Source of the DNA: Lachnospiraceae bacterium
Lineage (GTDB): Bacteria; Bacillota; Clostridia; Lachnospirales; Lachnospiraceae
Length of the DNA: 64,000 nucleotides
Assembly: GCA_017521605.1 (NCBI GenBank)
Contig: JAFXCD010000042.1
Coordinates: 117,087 to 181,086, forward strand
Direction of reading: 5' to 3'
Positions 35,891 through 44,455 of the stretch are shown here, one piece after another (positions within the stretch are counted from its first letter, which is position 1; every line of letters starts with the position of its first letter). Made by a program: the position numbers and the translations under genes. The notes under the pieces were generated by a model that was not told where the DNA came from, searched no databases, and was given only the letters and a program-made list of their open reading frames with translations.

Positions 35891-36539
35891 CGCTAATCCC
35901 CTCCAATTTTTCGATTTCAGAACCTATAACCTCTGCCCGTTTAGGATTTAAAAAAGGGTGTACTGTCTTTAGTAATAAAAGGGCTTTATCGGTCTCCCCT
36001 TGTTTTTTCTTCCGTAATCCCTGTCTCATTACCTCAAGAGTTACTTTTTTAAGTACTTGAGCCAAAAATTGTTGTTCTTCAGGTGTCTGAACCTGTTTTG
36101 AAATACTATATATATTTCTTAATGCCTCACAATAATCCTCCGGTATCAAAACCTCCTGCAAATCATCAAAAGTCACACCACACATGGTTTCTGATGTTTC
36201 TACCAAAACCATTTCAAAAAGTTTGTATGCCATAGCATGCAAGTTAACCGCCGCCTCTACACAACCATTTTCACTCATATTTATAGCTTCAATTGCATAA
36301 AAAAGGGCTCTATCGTATCGTCTTCTAAAAAAAGCTACCTTGGAAAAATTCACCAGTTGCTCTATGGCACTATCCACACAATTGTAATATTCCAACACGG
36401 CAACTGCTTCTCTAAAAATATTCTCACCTTGTTCAAAGTCTTTACTTTCGTCAACTGCAGTGGAAATAGCCAAATTAAACTGTTCTGTCAATTGTTCTAC
36501 TATGGCCTCTATCTGTCTATCAAACTCAATTCCTGCCAC
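35883..36539 (-). CDS. Helical protein of unknown function
   Basis: The protein has 218 residues and a GTG start that follows the TAG stop of the upstream gene directly; the Shine-Dalgarno sequence GAAGGAG lies within the end of that gene. The sequence is all-helical with a TPR-like flavour (SKVAFFRRRYDRALFYAIEA; MRQGLRKKKQGETDKALLLL) but is more diverged than the next gene. No membrane segment. I do not recognise a family. Tight packing with both neighbours shows that it is translated as part of this operon. Confidence 0.7.
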   Translation of the reverse strand: MAGIEFDRQIEAIVEQLTEQFNLAISTAVDESKDFEQGENIFREAVAVLEYYNCVDSAIEQLVNFSKVAFFRRRYDRALFYAIEAINMSENGCVEAAVNLHAMAYKLFEMVLVETSETMCGVTFDDLQEVLIPEDYCEALRNIYSISKQVQTPEEQQFLAQVLKKVTLEVMRQGLRKKKQGETDKALLLLKTVHPFLNPKRAEVIGSEIEKLEGISGE

Positions 36540-37268
36540 CTATAACATCTCCTTCTTTTGATTATTTTTTCTCTCCATAGTCATTATTACCCTTTCTTTT
36601 CGATTGGGTATAGTAGTTAATGAACCTAGACTTAAATTGGTTCCCTTATTCTCCTGTGCCTCTTTAGTATCTTTTGTTCTTTCGTTCTCTTTAATTCCCT
36701 TCATCTCATTCCAATTACTTTCTGAATACGGTATTCGAGATAAAGAACCTACTTCTTTATCTCGTTTAATTTCCTTAACAGAGAAGGTATCCGTCTTTCG
36801 TGATGATACAACGAAGGTATTCTTAATTGCTTTACGATTTTGAGTTTTTTCACTCTTATGAATGGAATGAGATATAGTCATTGATTCCTGAGTGTTTCTC
36901 TTTTTCTCTTCATTATTATAGAAAGAATTACATAGAGATGACTTCTTAAAACTATTTTGAATAGTATTTTGCTTATTATTTAGTGCAGAAGTTTTCACAT
37001 CATAATCAACTTCAAAAAGAGCTTCCTCCGTATTTTCAACTATAAAAAAATTATCCTCATTCTCATTATCGGTTGTTTCTAGTGACTCTTCCTTGGTCTG
37101 TTTATCTTCTTTTTTATCATCCAATACATTTGTGGGCAAAAGAATATCTTCCGAAATTATGATTGATGAAAACCAGTCAGAGCCATCTTTTTCTTCACTA
37201 TATTCATCTGACAATAGCAACGCTTCTAACTCATCTGATGAAATATAATCCTTTTCTTGATTACTCAT
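36540..37268 (-). CDS. Low-complexity, probably disordered protein
   Basis: The protein has 242 residues and is rich in Asn, Lys, Glu, Ser and Thr with few hydrophobic residues, so most of it is likely disordered. The first ~60 residues (SSDELEALLLSDEYSEEKD) are acidic and could form short helices; the rest has many Lys-Asn-Thr stretches and no recognisable domain. The ribosome binding site is weak (GAG, about ten bases upstream). A hairpin lies just before it. It may be a linker or carrier protein in the operon. It also ends with LKK-type basic residues. Confidence 0.6.
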   Translation of the reverse strand: MSNQEKDYISSDELEALLLSDEYSEEKDGSDWFSSIIISEDILLPTNVLDDKKEDKQTKEESLETTDNENEDNFFIVENTEEALFEVDYDVKTSALNNKQNTIQNSFKKSSLCNSFYNNEEKKRNTQESMTISHSIHKSEKTQNRKAIKNTFVVSSRKTDTFSVKEIKRDKEVGSLSRIPYSESNWNEMKGIKENERTKDTKEAQENKGTNLSLGSLTTIPNRKERVIMTMERKNNQKKEML

Positions 37269-37292
37269 AATATTTCACTCTCGTTAACAACG

Positions 37293-37336
37293 AAAGAGCA
37301 TCATTAACGGACTATATTTATCCTAAGATGCTCTTT
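37293..37336 (-). promoter_or_regulatory. Hairpin within the accessory operon
   Basis: A 10-bp perfect stem (AAAGAGCATC at 37293-37302 with its complement at 37327-37336) and a 24-base loop lie in the 96-bp gap between two genes of the minus-strand run. The following bases on the minus strand are only three T, so it is at most a weak terminator; an attenuator or processing hairpin is possible. On the plus strand it is followed by TTTTATTT. Confidence 0.5.
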
Positions 37337-37364
37337 TATTTCTATGTTATTCTAATATGCCTTC

Positions 37365-37997
37365 TTAAATCGATTTCGCTTTTGCAGCTTCTGCGGCCTC
37401 AAGTTTTTTAGACGCCTCTTCAATTTCTGTCTCACATTTTTTCATCTCAATCTCAAAAAACTTTTCCATAGCTTGATTTCGCATTTCAATAACCTGAGAA
37501 ATCATAGGGTTAGGTGGAACCGGAACCAGGCGAGTTCTAAGAAGACTGGAGCCCTCGGCACTATAATTATATTTATTAGCATAGGTTGCGTCTACAGTAG
37601 TTGTAGTGGTTACCGGTCTTTTCTTAGCTCTTGTATCCTTTATCTCCTGCTCCTTACCATAAGTTCTTTCATAAGAGCTTTCATAGGACATAGAAATAGC
37701 AACTTTAACCTCAATAATTGTTTCCGCAAACTGATAAAAGGTGGGCTGAAAACCGGCTCCTATCATAGATGTTGCTATCTCATTATCCGAAATGGTAAGA
37801 GCATTGCCTGATGTGTCTGCCTTATCATCATATGATACAGAGACAAAAGGTAAACTAACAGTGTTATCCTCTCCCATAATTCGTAATATCTCAATAGAAT
37901 TTTGATCTAATTGGTATTGTGCTTGTGCAATTGCTGTACCAAGACTGCTAATCATTTCATCAAATGGTACATTTAATAACTGATGTCCGATACTCAT
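37365..37997 (-). CDS. Uncharacterised paralogue A of the accessory operon
   Basis: The protein has 210 residues. It starts MSIGHQLLNVPFDEMISSLG, then AIAQAQYQLDQNSIEILR, then GAGFQPTFYQFAETIIEVKV and AISMSYE, and later GSSLLRTRLVPVPPNP, and ends in a Glu/Ala/Lys coiled coil. All these blocks recur in the next upstream gene, and a looser version in the 337-residue gene, so they make one unnamed domain. The central part is predicted beta-rich with alternating residues, compatible with a membrane- or surface-bound sheet. AAGGAG is eight bases before the ATG. Function unknown. Confidence 0.7.
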   Translation of the reverse strand: MSIGHQLLNVPFDEMISSLGTAIAQAQYQLDQNSIEILRIMGEDNTVSLPFVSVSYDDKADTSGNALTISDNEIATSMIGAGFQPTFYQFAETIIEVKVAISMSYESSYERTYGKEQEIKDTRAKKRPVTTTTTVDATYANKYNYSAEGSSLLRTRLVPVPPNPMISQVIEMRNQAMEKFFEIEMKKCETEIEEASKKLEAAEAAKAKSI

Positions 37998-38034
37998 TAT
38001 TTATTCTCCTTATTAACTAAATTACGATATATAT

Positions 38035-38601
38035 TTATTCTGCATTCTCCGGAGTTTCTGAATTATTTTCATCCTCACTATCCTCTCCGGCTTTTTGTAC
38101 CGCTTCCTCTATTTTTCGGAAAGTACTTTCAAACTTCTTCTGCTCCATCTGTGCCTTTAGATCTAACAGAGTTTGCATAAATGAACTTGGAGGTACCGGT
38201 GTAATCTTTGTACGAATCAGGCTGGAACCTTCACAACTATAAGAATATTTTGCAGAAAACGATGCACTTACCGAAGCACATAAACAATTATAGCTTGCCG
38301 AGGCAGATACTTCTGCTGATTTACTCATTGAGATAGAAATTTTCACTTCAATAATAGTATCAGTAAACTGATAAAAAGTGGGTTGAAATCCTGCACCTAT
38401 TAATGAAACAACTTCTGTACCGGTAGTACCATTTTCAAAATTGGGAATTTCAACTGGGCATTTCTTTTTATCTCCCATCATTTTTGCAATCTTGCAACTG
38501 GTCATGTCCATCTTATATTGTCCTTCTGCAATTGCATTTGCAAGTTGCATAACCATATCCCCAAATGGTACATTAAGCAACTCTTGTCCAATTGATGCCA
38601 T
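38035..38601 (-). CDS. Uncharacterised paralogue B of the accessory operon
   Basis: The protein has 188 residues. It shares with paralogue A the start MASIGQELLNVPFGDMV, the AIAEGQYKMDMTSCKIA helix, GAGFQPTFYQFTDTIIEVKI with SISMS, and SSLIRTKITPVPPSS. The central strand region is Ser/Ala/Cys-rich (SASASYNCLCASVSASFSAK), and the end is a Glu/Asp-rich tail (EDSEDENNSETPENAE). GAAAGGAG sits upstream of the ATG. It most likely forms a complex with paralogue A or the HHH protein. Function unknown. Confidence 0.7.
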   Translation of the reverse strand: MASIGQELLNVPFGDMVMQLANAIAEGQYKMDMTSCKIAKMMGDKKKCPVEIPNFENGTTGTEVVSLIGAGFQPTFYQFTDTIIEVKISISMSKSAEVSASASYNCLCASVSASFSAKYSYSCEGSSLIRTKITPVPPSSFMQTLLDLKAQMEQKKFESTFRKIEEAVQKAGEDSEDENNSETPENAE

Positions 38602-38627
38602 ATAAACTCTCCTTTCACCTCATAAAA

Positions 38628-39167
38628 TCACTTGGGTACTGCCTGAACAGTAATCTTAATACTACTTAGGCTATCCTCTGACGTTTCCGTAATGTTTGGA
38701 GCCGTAAAACGCAAAGAATTTTCCTCGTCACCATATATACGAACCTTCAAATCAACATCCATATTGTTTATGACATAGGACGCTATTTCACTATCTGATT
38801 CTGTATTTTGATTAAAATCCTTAATAATCTGATTCAAATATGTAGCAATATCCTGCGTGGAATATGAAGTTGTTATTTTTTTATTTAATGCATTGAGTTT
38901 TTCTTCCAATTCACAATAGTATTCATACTGTTCTCTAAATACAGCTATTTTTTTCTCTGTCTCTATACGTTCTGCTTCCAGTAAAGCCTGTGTTTTTGCA
39001 AGTTCTGCTGCTTTCTCATTTAGAGCAGCTTTTACAGCTTCTAATTCACAAATCTTACTGTCATACTCCGCTTCCTTCTGTTCAAGTCTGGCGATAGCCT
39101 CACTTTCTTTTGCTGTCAATCTTTTTCTCATCGCCGAGCGAACAATCCTGGAATATTCATTATTCAT
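38628..39167 (-). CDS. Coiled-coil protein with small C-terminal domain
   Basis: The frame can open at a GTG at 39176, but GGGGGAG fits the ATG at 39167, giving 179 residues. Residues ~15-95 form a continuous coiled coil rich in Glu, Ala and Lys (RLEQKEAEYDSKICELEAVK). The last ~75 residues (YSTQDIATYLNQIIKDFNQN, then VINNMDVDLKVRIYGDEEN, then SSIKITVQAVPK) form a small domain with an order of helix then strands like that of the paralogues. Function unknown; the coiled coil suggests oligomerisation. Confidence 0.7.
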   Translation of the reverse strand: MNNEYSRIVRSAMRKRLTAKESEAIARLEQKEAEYDSKICELEAVKAALNEKAAELAKTQALLEAERIETEKKIAVFREQYEYYCELEEKLNALNKKITTSYSTQDIATYLNQIIKDFNQNTESDSEIASYVINNMDVDLKVRIYGDEENSLRFTAPNITETSEDSLSSIKITVQAVPK

Positions 39168-39181
39168 TGTCACCACTCCCC

Positions 39182-40195
39182 CTATTTACCACTTAATCTC
39201 TTAATATGAATTGTAGGTGTTATCCCAATCTGTATCAATGTATTGGCAATAGGATTCTGAGATATGACCTCAATTGCTACATCCCCCCACGTCGCCGCCT
39301 CATTGGGTAATATTGTATAATTTGTAATTTCTGCGTCTTCCAACGCAGTCAGCAATTTATCATACGAATCTATTTTACTTAAATCCGGCATATATCGTCT
39401 TACTGTCATGCGGTCTGATATAGGAATAGGAACAAATTTTAACTTCAATGTGCTCTCTTCCTTTTTTGAAGACTTAAAAAGATTTGTAAAAGTGGCATTA
39501 CTGGGAGCTGCAAATAATTTTCTGGACACTACCTTTCCGGAAACAGTTCTTTCCTCTGCAACAGAATAATCCATTTTTAATGTGAATTCCACCTCCGGCA
39601 TCACATACCATGTTGCTTGCAACCCCATGTTGTAAAGCTTGTCATCTTGAAGAATTTTATTCTGTATATCTATAGCACTTTGATCAAGAGAAAGTTGTGC
39701 CTGCGAAATACCCTTTCCTAATTCCGAAATAATACTTGAAAGATCAGAATATACATTTGGAACATTATTCTTAACTTCAACTAATTCCTTTTGAATATTA
39801 TCATACTCAAAAGGCTTAGCTACATGTACAAAACTTTTTTTAAGCCGACGAATTGTATTTTCTGTAATGGTAGAATAAACATTTGCCCTTTTTACCTTTT
39901 CAAAAATCTCTTTTACATCTGCAGACATAAACTGATTGACTGAAAAAATACCGGCATCAATAAAATCATAGGCCAGATCGATATCCATTTCATCAACTCG
40001 TAAAAGCTCCGCTTGAGCTGCCCAATGCGTAATATTTGCTACTGAAAATTTAGTTTTCTCTGCTAATTTTTCACGGTCCGTAAAGGTTCTTGTTGCATCA
40101 TATAGTTGTTTAACTGTACTTATACCCGCCTTATCTCGAAGAAGTTGTCCTACTTTATTATCAATTCCAACAATACTAATTAATTTTTTAGCCAT
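39182..40195 (-). CDS. Helix-hairpin-helix (DUF4332-like) protein with paralogous C-terminal domain
   Basis: The protein has 337 residues. The first ~130 residues carry tandem helix-hairpin-helix motifs (ISIVGIDNKVGQLLRDKAGI; DEMDIDLAYDFIDAGIFSVN), as in DUF4332 proteins, which may bind DNA or protein. The second part (~150-280) repeats the paralogue pattern: SSIISELGKGISQAQLSLDQ, then GLQATWYVMPEVEFTLKMD and STLKLKFVPIPIS. A last domain follows. It is the first gene of the operon and the only one with a plausible nucleic-acid-binding part. The ribosome binding site is weak (AAAGG). Confidence 0.7.
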   Translation of the reverse strand: MAKKLISIVGIDNKVGQLLRDKAGISTVKQLYDATRTFTDREKLAEKTKFSVANITHWAAQAELLRVDEMDIDLAYDFIDAGIFSVNQFMSADVKEIFEKVKRANVYSTITENTIRRLKKSFVHVAKPFEYDNIQKELVEVKNNVPNVYSDLSSIISELGKGISQAQLSLDQSAIDIQNKILQDDKLYNMGLQATWYVMPEVEFTLKMDYSVAEERTVSGKVVSRKLFAAPSNATFTNLFKSSKKEESTLKLKFVPIPISDRMTVRRYMPDLSKIDSYDKLLTALEDAEITNYTILPNEAATWGDVAIEVISQNPIANTLIQIGITPTIHIKRLSGK

Positions 40196-40439
40196 TTACT
40201 TTTGCCTTTCTATCGAATTTAACAATATCAACTATAACTCACATTTTAAACATTTGTATTGTCAAAACCTTGCTTTTTCCCTCAACTCGCATATTTATTC
40301 ATCTGTTTTCTGCCTACTTTTTATGTTATCATAACTTTAAAAAATATTCAATAATTACTTTTTTTGCTTTTCCATCCTCTTAGAAGTCTTGAATTTAGAG
40401 CAAACTAAGTCCTATGTATAACCTTAACTTCCGCAACTC

Positions 40440-41474
40440 TTAGTAAAAATCATCCATATTATCTATAAACTCATCAACTGCTTTACCCTGATTCATTTTT
40501 TTGAATAATTTAATAAACTCTTCTTGAGAATATGTATCATGTTCATAAATGGTAATCAAAATTTCCCCGAGACCAACCGTCTCAAAGAATTTTTCTTTTC
40601 GCAGTTTGTTTATCGCTTCCACTATTAATTTGTACCAGACACTATCGTCACTATTTTGGATTCCTTCATCCTTGATATATTTTCCTACACCTGCAAAATA
40701 CTCCGGACTTTCATCAAAAACATTCCACTCATCTTCACAATATTTATAATAGCAAATCTCATCCTTCATATCATCATCTGCATTTTCAAGGCTCTCCTGC
40801 AGATTTTCAACTGTATTTACATACAAATACACCTTGGACAGACTCTCCTCACATTCCAAAGAAACAATATAAATCTTTTCTCCCTCATAATAGCTTGGAA
40901 GAGCCTCAAAGCATGCTTTTGCACCATCTATAAATAATTGGATAATCCTGTCTTTTTGCTCTTTCTGTGCTTTCTTTATCTTTTCTTTTTTGTCTGCCTT
41001 TAAAAACTTTAATATATTCTTGGCCGCAAATATTCCTGCTTCACTTAACACCATTTCCATCAGTGCGGTATACTCTGCTTCTGTCAGCATTTCCTTTTCA
41101 AGCACCAGCAAATATTGAAAGGTCTCTAAATTATCTCCACAGACAGCTACAAATAAGGGATTTCGCTTATCCAAAGTGGTCATTAGTTCTATATCATTCC
41201 GCATCAAATATTGTATCATATCTACATTTCCGATTCCTGTAGCAGTCACAAGCACATTGCCATCTCTGTTCTCTACATTTCTATCAATTCCGGCATCCAA
41301 TAAATACTTGACAATCTCCATTTGCTCATAAGTCACAGCAAGATGAAGCCAATTACCTCTGGGGATGGGCATTTGTAGTTTCTCCGTATCGTCACCTATA
41401 AGTTTCTTAATCTCATCGAGATTTCCTTCCTCAATTGCTTTATCCATTGCTTTTTCAAATTGAAAATCATACAT
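40440..41474 (-). CDS. Ankyrin-repeat protein (immunity-type)
   Basis: The protein has 344 residues. Three ankyrin repeats cover ~15-135 (GNWLHLAVTYEQMEIVKYLL; NVLVTATGIGNVDMIQYLM; NPLFVAVCGDNLETFQYLL). The remaining ~200 residues include IYIVSLECEESLSKVYLYVN and form an acidic domain that resembles DUF4303-type immunity domains; that match is tentative. GGGGGG lies eight bases before the ATG. It follows the next ankyrin gene by 20 bp, so the two are co-transcribed. Upstream of the 40195 start there is a 244-bp gap with no recognisable feature. Confidence 0.75.
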   Translation of the reverse strand: MYDFQFEKAMDKAIEEGNLDEIKKLIGDDTEKLQMPIPRGNWLHLAVTYEQMEIVKYLLDAGIDRNVENRDGNVLVTATGIGNVDMIQYLMRNDIELMTTLDKRNPLFVAVCGDNLETFQYLLVLEKEMLTEAEYTALMEMVLSEAGIFAAKNILKFLKADKKEKIKKAQKEQKDRIIQLFIDGAKACFEALPSYYEGEKIYIVSLECEESLSKVYLYVNTVENLQESLENADDDMKDEICYYKYCEDEWNVFDESPEYFAGVGKYIKDEGIQNSDDSVWYKLIVEAINKLRKEKFFETVGLGEILITIYEHDTYSQEEFIKLFKKMNQGKAVDEFIDNMDDFY

Positions 41475-41494
41475 AATTTAGTCCCCCCTGACTC

Positions 41495-42538
41495 CTAACC
41501 TAAATCTGTTAGGAACACTTCCTGCACATTTTTATCTCTATAATATTGTTTCTGCTCCTCATTCAGAGGAATCTGATACTGTTGCGTTCCTACCTTATAC
41601 ACACCTTGTACAATTCTGTCATGCAACATTCTGAGGAAATACTTAAACTCCACCTCATCAATAAAGTCCATTTCTTCAAAATCATCTTCAAAAATATAAT
41701 CTCCCTCTGCCAGCCAGAACATCATAAGTGCAGTGGCAAGTTCGCAATTGGGGTGCTGCATAATAAAATAAGGCACTTCCAAGCCGTCACCCCAATTATA
41801 CTCCTCCATATACCGGTGCAGCTTCCCACCATCGGTTTCTTCCTCCAGTAGACCGGGACAATCCTGCAGAAGGAATTCTGCTCTCTCTTTTGCTGCTTCT
41901 GTAAGAAGTGTATTAATCTCCTCCTTCGGAGGTTTCGGGGGCTCATATAAACACCCCCTGCTGTAATACTTTATAACATCCTCAAAATCAGACTTTTTAT
42001 GTAGGTTCCTCTCCAAGTATTCAACAATCGTTGTATCCTCTATACCATCCTCTGTCTGTATATTACTTCTTGCAGCTTCCAATGCATTCTGTCCTTGATA
42101 ACAATACTCTACATCCACGCCCTGTTCCAGGAACCACTTAATCAAATACAAATTATTGTTTTTACAGGTCAGCACAAAAGCAATTCCCCACAATTCTTCC
42201 TGCCGTTCCTGAGGCATATTTTCAATGATGTAGGCGATAGTTTCTTTCATATCTTCCATAGATTTAATCAATGGCGTATTCCCTTCGCATACCTGAACAA
42301 GCAATCCTTCCCCCTCTGCAACAATATCATAATGCTCCTCAATAATCCATTTCGCCAGCGGAAACGGATTGTTGCAAATCCTAAACATCTCTCTCCACTG
42401 TTCCTGTGTAAGAGAATCAAACTTATCCTGACTTGTGATATAGTCAATTGCTTTTCTCGCTGCTTCCTCGTCATTATCGGAAGAGCATTTCTTATCTAAC
42501 ACATTATCCCAAAATTGTTTGTATTTTGAAGTTCTCAT
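41495..42538 (-). CDS. Ankyrin-like immunity-type protein
   Basis: The protein has 347 residues. The N-terminal half is helical with ankyrin-like repeats (LLVQVCEGNTPLIKSMEDM; FVLTCKNNNLYLIKWFLEQG; NALEAARSNIQ). The C-terminal half is acidic and contains VPYFIMQHPNCELATALMMF and EEMDFIDEVEFKYFLRML, which resembles the DUF4274-type helical immunity domain; this is from pattern and setting. AGAAAGGA precedes the ATG. It lies in a run of at least five immunity-like genes without a toxin gene. Confidence 0.7.
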   Translation of the reverse strand: MRTSKYKQFWDNVLDKKCSSDNDEEAARKAIDYITSQDKFDSLTQEQWREMFRICNNPFPLAKWIIEEHYDIVAEGEGLLVQVCEGNTPLIKSMEDMKETIAYIIENMPQERQEELWGIAFVLTCKNNNLYLIKWFLEQGVDVEYCYQGQNALEAARSNIQTEDGIEDTTIVEYLERNLHKKSDFEDVIKYYSRGCLYEPPKPPKEEINTLLTEAAKERAEFLLQDCPGLLEEETDGGKLHRYMEEYNWGDGLEVPYFIMQHPNCELATALMMFWLAEGDYIFEDDFEEMDFIDEVEFKYFLRMLHDRIVQGVYKVGTQQYQIPLNEEQKQYYRDKNVQEVFLTDLG

Positions 42539-42620
42539 AAAAGCTTGTCCTTTCTCTTATCTCTTTAAAGATTACATAAAGTCTATTTCTTACTATATTG
42601 CCTAGCCGAATCCTTTTTTC

Positions 42621-43076
42621 TTACAGGCAATCCTCCAATTTAGCTATGAAATATGCTTCAAAGGTATCTGCTATTTTACATATTTTACCGTCATCAATCC
42701 AGGACCATGTAACTACTTCACCATTCTTCTTTGATACATCAATGCAGGTAACATAATCACCATCATGCTCAATCACTACCAATTGATTTGGCATGCCCTT
42801 CGCCCTGCAATCCTTCATAAGTACAGTTATTGAACAATTCTCAATATCCTTCCCTGACTCAATCCCGAAGAAATCAAAATATCCCAATCCTCCTGAACCA
42901 TATTTAGACAAAAAATACTTAAAATCCTCCGGTAAATTTACCGCAAATTTATCTTCAAATTGTGCAATTAATCCTGAATTGTCTTCCTGAGGCAAGCAAT
43001 AAATATCGTCTAATTCCACACCTTCCTCTTCACATACCTGTTCAATTAGTTCACTTAATTTTTCATATGTATTCAT
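42621..43076 (-). CDS. SMI1/KNR4 family immunity-type protein
   Basis: The frame opens with a GTG at 43088, but AAGGTGG eight bases from the ATG at 43076 sets the start, giving 151 residues. The fold is that of SMI1/KNR4: FAVNLPEDFKYFLSKYGSGG, then GYFDFFGIESGKD, and a later LVVIEHDGDYVTCIDVS with GEVVTWSW. In bacteria most such proteins neutralise nuclease or other toxins of polymorphic toxin systems. No toxin is adjacent, which agrees with a collection of orphan immunity genes. Confidence 0.9.
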   Translation of the reverse strand: MNTYEKLSELIEQVCEEEGVELDDIYCLPQEDNSGLIAQFEDKFAVNLPEDFKYFLSKYGSGGLGYFDFFGIESGKDIENCSITVLMKDCRAKGMPNQLVVIEHDGDYVTCIDVSKKNGEVVTWSWIDDGKICKIADTFEAYFIAKLEDCL

Positions 43077-43151
43077 ACCCATGTCCACCTTTCAAATTCA
43101 GTTTATGTATCTATAACCAATCTAAATAATATTTAATAATTCCTCATATGA

Positions 43152-43661
43152 CTATATATTCTTCAATGCCTCATAAAAGCTGATTACTTCATCTTCTCTA
43201 CCATTCGTCAGTCTTCTTGCAATTCTGTTATATACAAATGCATTGGTACCTTTAATTTGAATTCCCATTCCAATATTGGACTGCACCCAGTTTCCACCAA
43301 TGTTCTTCATAATCATCACGCCAAAAAATCCGGTAGCACGTTTTACCATATCCGTAAAATCCTCATTGGAAGGCCTTTGGCGACCAAACATATTACAAAT
43401 TGCATCCAACAATACTTCAAAATCTTCCAGGCTTTCTTCACCAAAATCCAGTTCCACCTTTGCTGCGTCCCTTGCAAAATCTATGAAATCCATAGCATGA
43501 CCAAGCATTGCAAACTCCATGGTTACTCCCTGCTTCTTACCTTCCTGAAACAACAAATACTGTTCATCAAACCACGCTGTCAGTTCCTCTTTGGACAACT
43601 GATAATCCGCCTCATTGGGAATTGGTTCACTTACCTGTAATTCAAACTTATTTTCTGCCAT
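43152..43661 (-). CDS. Uncharacterised protein, immunity-type context
   Basis: The protein has 169 residues with no membrane segment. Its first part has YQLSKEELTAWFDEQYLLFQ; its second half has GFFGVMIMKNIGGNWVQSNI and FVYNRIARRLTNGREDEVIS. That ending resembles DUF3806-like immunity domains, in which Trp and basic residues follow a glycine, but I would not insist on it. AAAGGAG is present upstream. It is 20 bp behind the pentapeptide-like gene in the same direction. Confidence 0.65.
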   Translation of the reverse strand: MAENKFELQVSEPIPNEADYQLSKEELTAWFDEQYLLFQEGKKQGVTMEFAMLGHAMDFIDFARDAAKVELDFGEESLEDFEVLLDAICNMFGRQRPSNEDFTDMVKRATGFFGVMIMKNIGGNWVQSNIGMGIQIKGTNAFVYNRIARRLTNGREDEVISFYEALKNI

Positions 43662-43681
43662 ATCTATGCTCTCCTTTATAA

Positions 43682-44455
43682 TTACTTAATTTCTCTTTCT
43701 CTTCTAATCATTTCCTGCTGTACTTCAAACAAAGATATCTCTTTCTCCTCACCATTAATCATACAGTTTCTGAAAATATTTAAACTCCAGTCCCATTCTC
43801 GTCCGATATCCATCTTTTCAAGCCCCTGTATTTCTAAATCATTAAAGTCATTTCTTATTACATCAGCTCCAATTTTCACATTCCGGAATTTAGCTCCACA
43901 AAATCTACTGCGAAACATCTGTTTAATAACTAATTCTAAATTCTTACCCTTACAGTTCCAAAACACTCCTTGGGTAATAGTGATATCGGCCCATAACTTA
44001 ACATCTTCAAACGTACATCGATTAAAGGAACAACCCCATTCCGCCTCCTTCTGTTCTCCTCTTATTTCCAAACCATGTATCCGACAACAACTAAATTCAG
44101 CTCTATCCAATATAATATTTGTAGCCTCTGACCTTCCGCAAATCTCCACCTTAACAAATCTGCAATTCTTGCATTCAAACTGATTCATCTGATTATGCAT
44201 CAGCTTCATATCATAAAATTTACAATCAATAAAGGTTAATGTCTCACATTCTATATTCTCTATAGCAAAATGCTTAAATGTATAGCCTTCAAATAGGCAG
44301 GTACCGTTACTCAATTTTTCATAAAACTCTTCTTTACTTATAACAATTTCCTTATCAGTTGGTACATCACACTTCAGCCTACACATAAACTCTTCTATTC
44401 TGTCTGAAAGTCTATCATAAGAAGGTACTTCATCCAAAATTTCTCCAAGGAACAC
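43682..44455 (-). CDS. Pentapeptide-repeat-like protein with damaged 5-prime end
   Basis: The frame as written has 257 residues from a GTG at 44455 without a ribosome binding site; the first internal ATG is at 44386. From residue ~60 the sequence has a right-handed beta-helix pattern with Cys, Phe and Asn positions at about five-residue steps (ECETLTFIDCKFYDMKLMHN; QFECKNCRFVKVEICGRSE; GCSFNRCTFEDVKLW; CGAKFRNVKIG), like degenerate pentapeptide repeats. It follows a short SMI1/KNR4-like frame in another phase, which suggests that a frameshift has split one gene. Function unknown. Confidence 0.65.
   Translation of the reverse strand: MFLGEILDEVPSYDRLSDRIEEFMCRLKCDVPTDKEIVISKEEFYEKLSNGTCLFEGYTFKHFAIENIECETLTFIDCKFYDMKLMHNQMNQFECKNCRFVKVEICGRSEATNIILDRAEFSCCRIHGLEIRGEQKEAEWGCSFNRCTFEDVKLWADITITQGVFWNCKGKNLELVIKQMFRSRFCGAKFRNVKIGADVIRNDFNDLEIQGLEKMDIGREWDWSLNIFRNCMINGEEKEISLFEVQQEMIRREREIK

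Noticed and set aside
40200-40300. TTGACA on the minus strand upstream of the HHH-protein gene as a possible promoter of the accessory operon.
   Set aside because: No -10 box at a suitable distance; the nearest TATAGT is 23 bases away and TAAAAT only 11.
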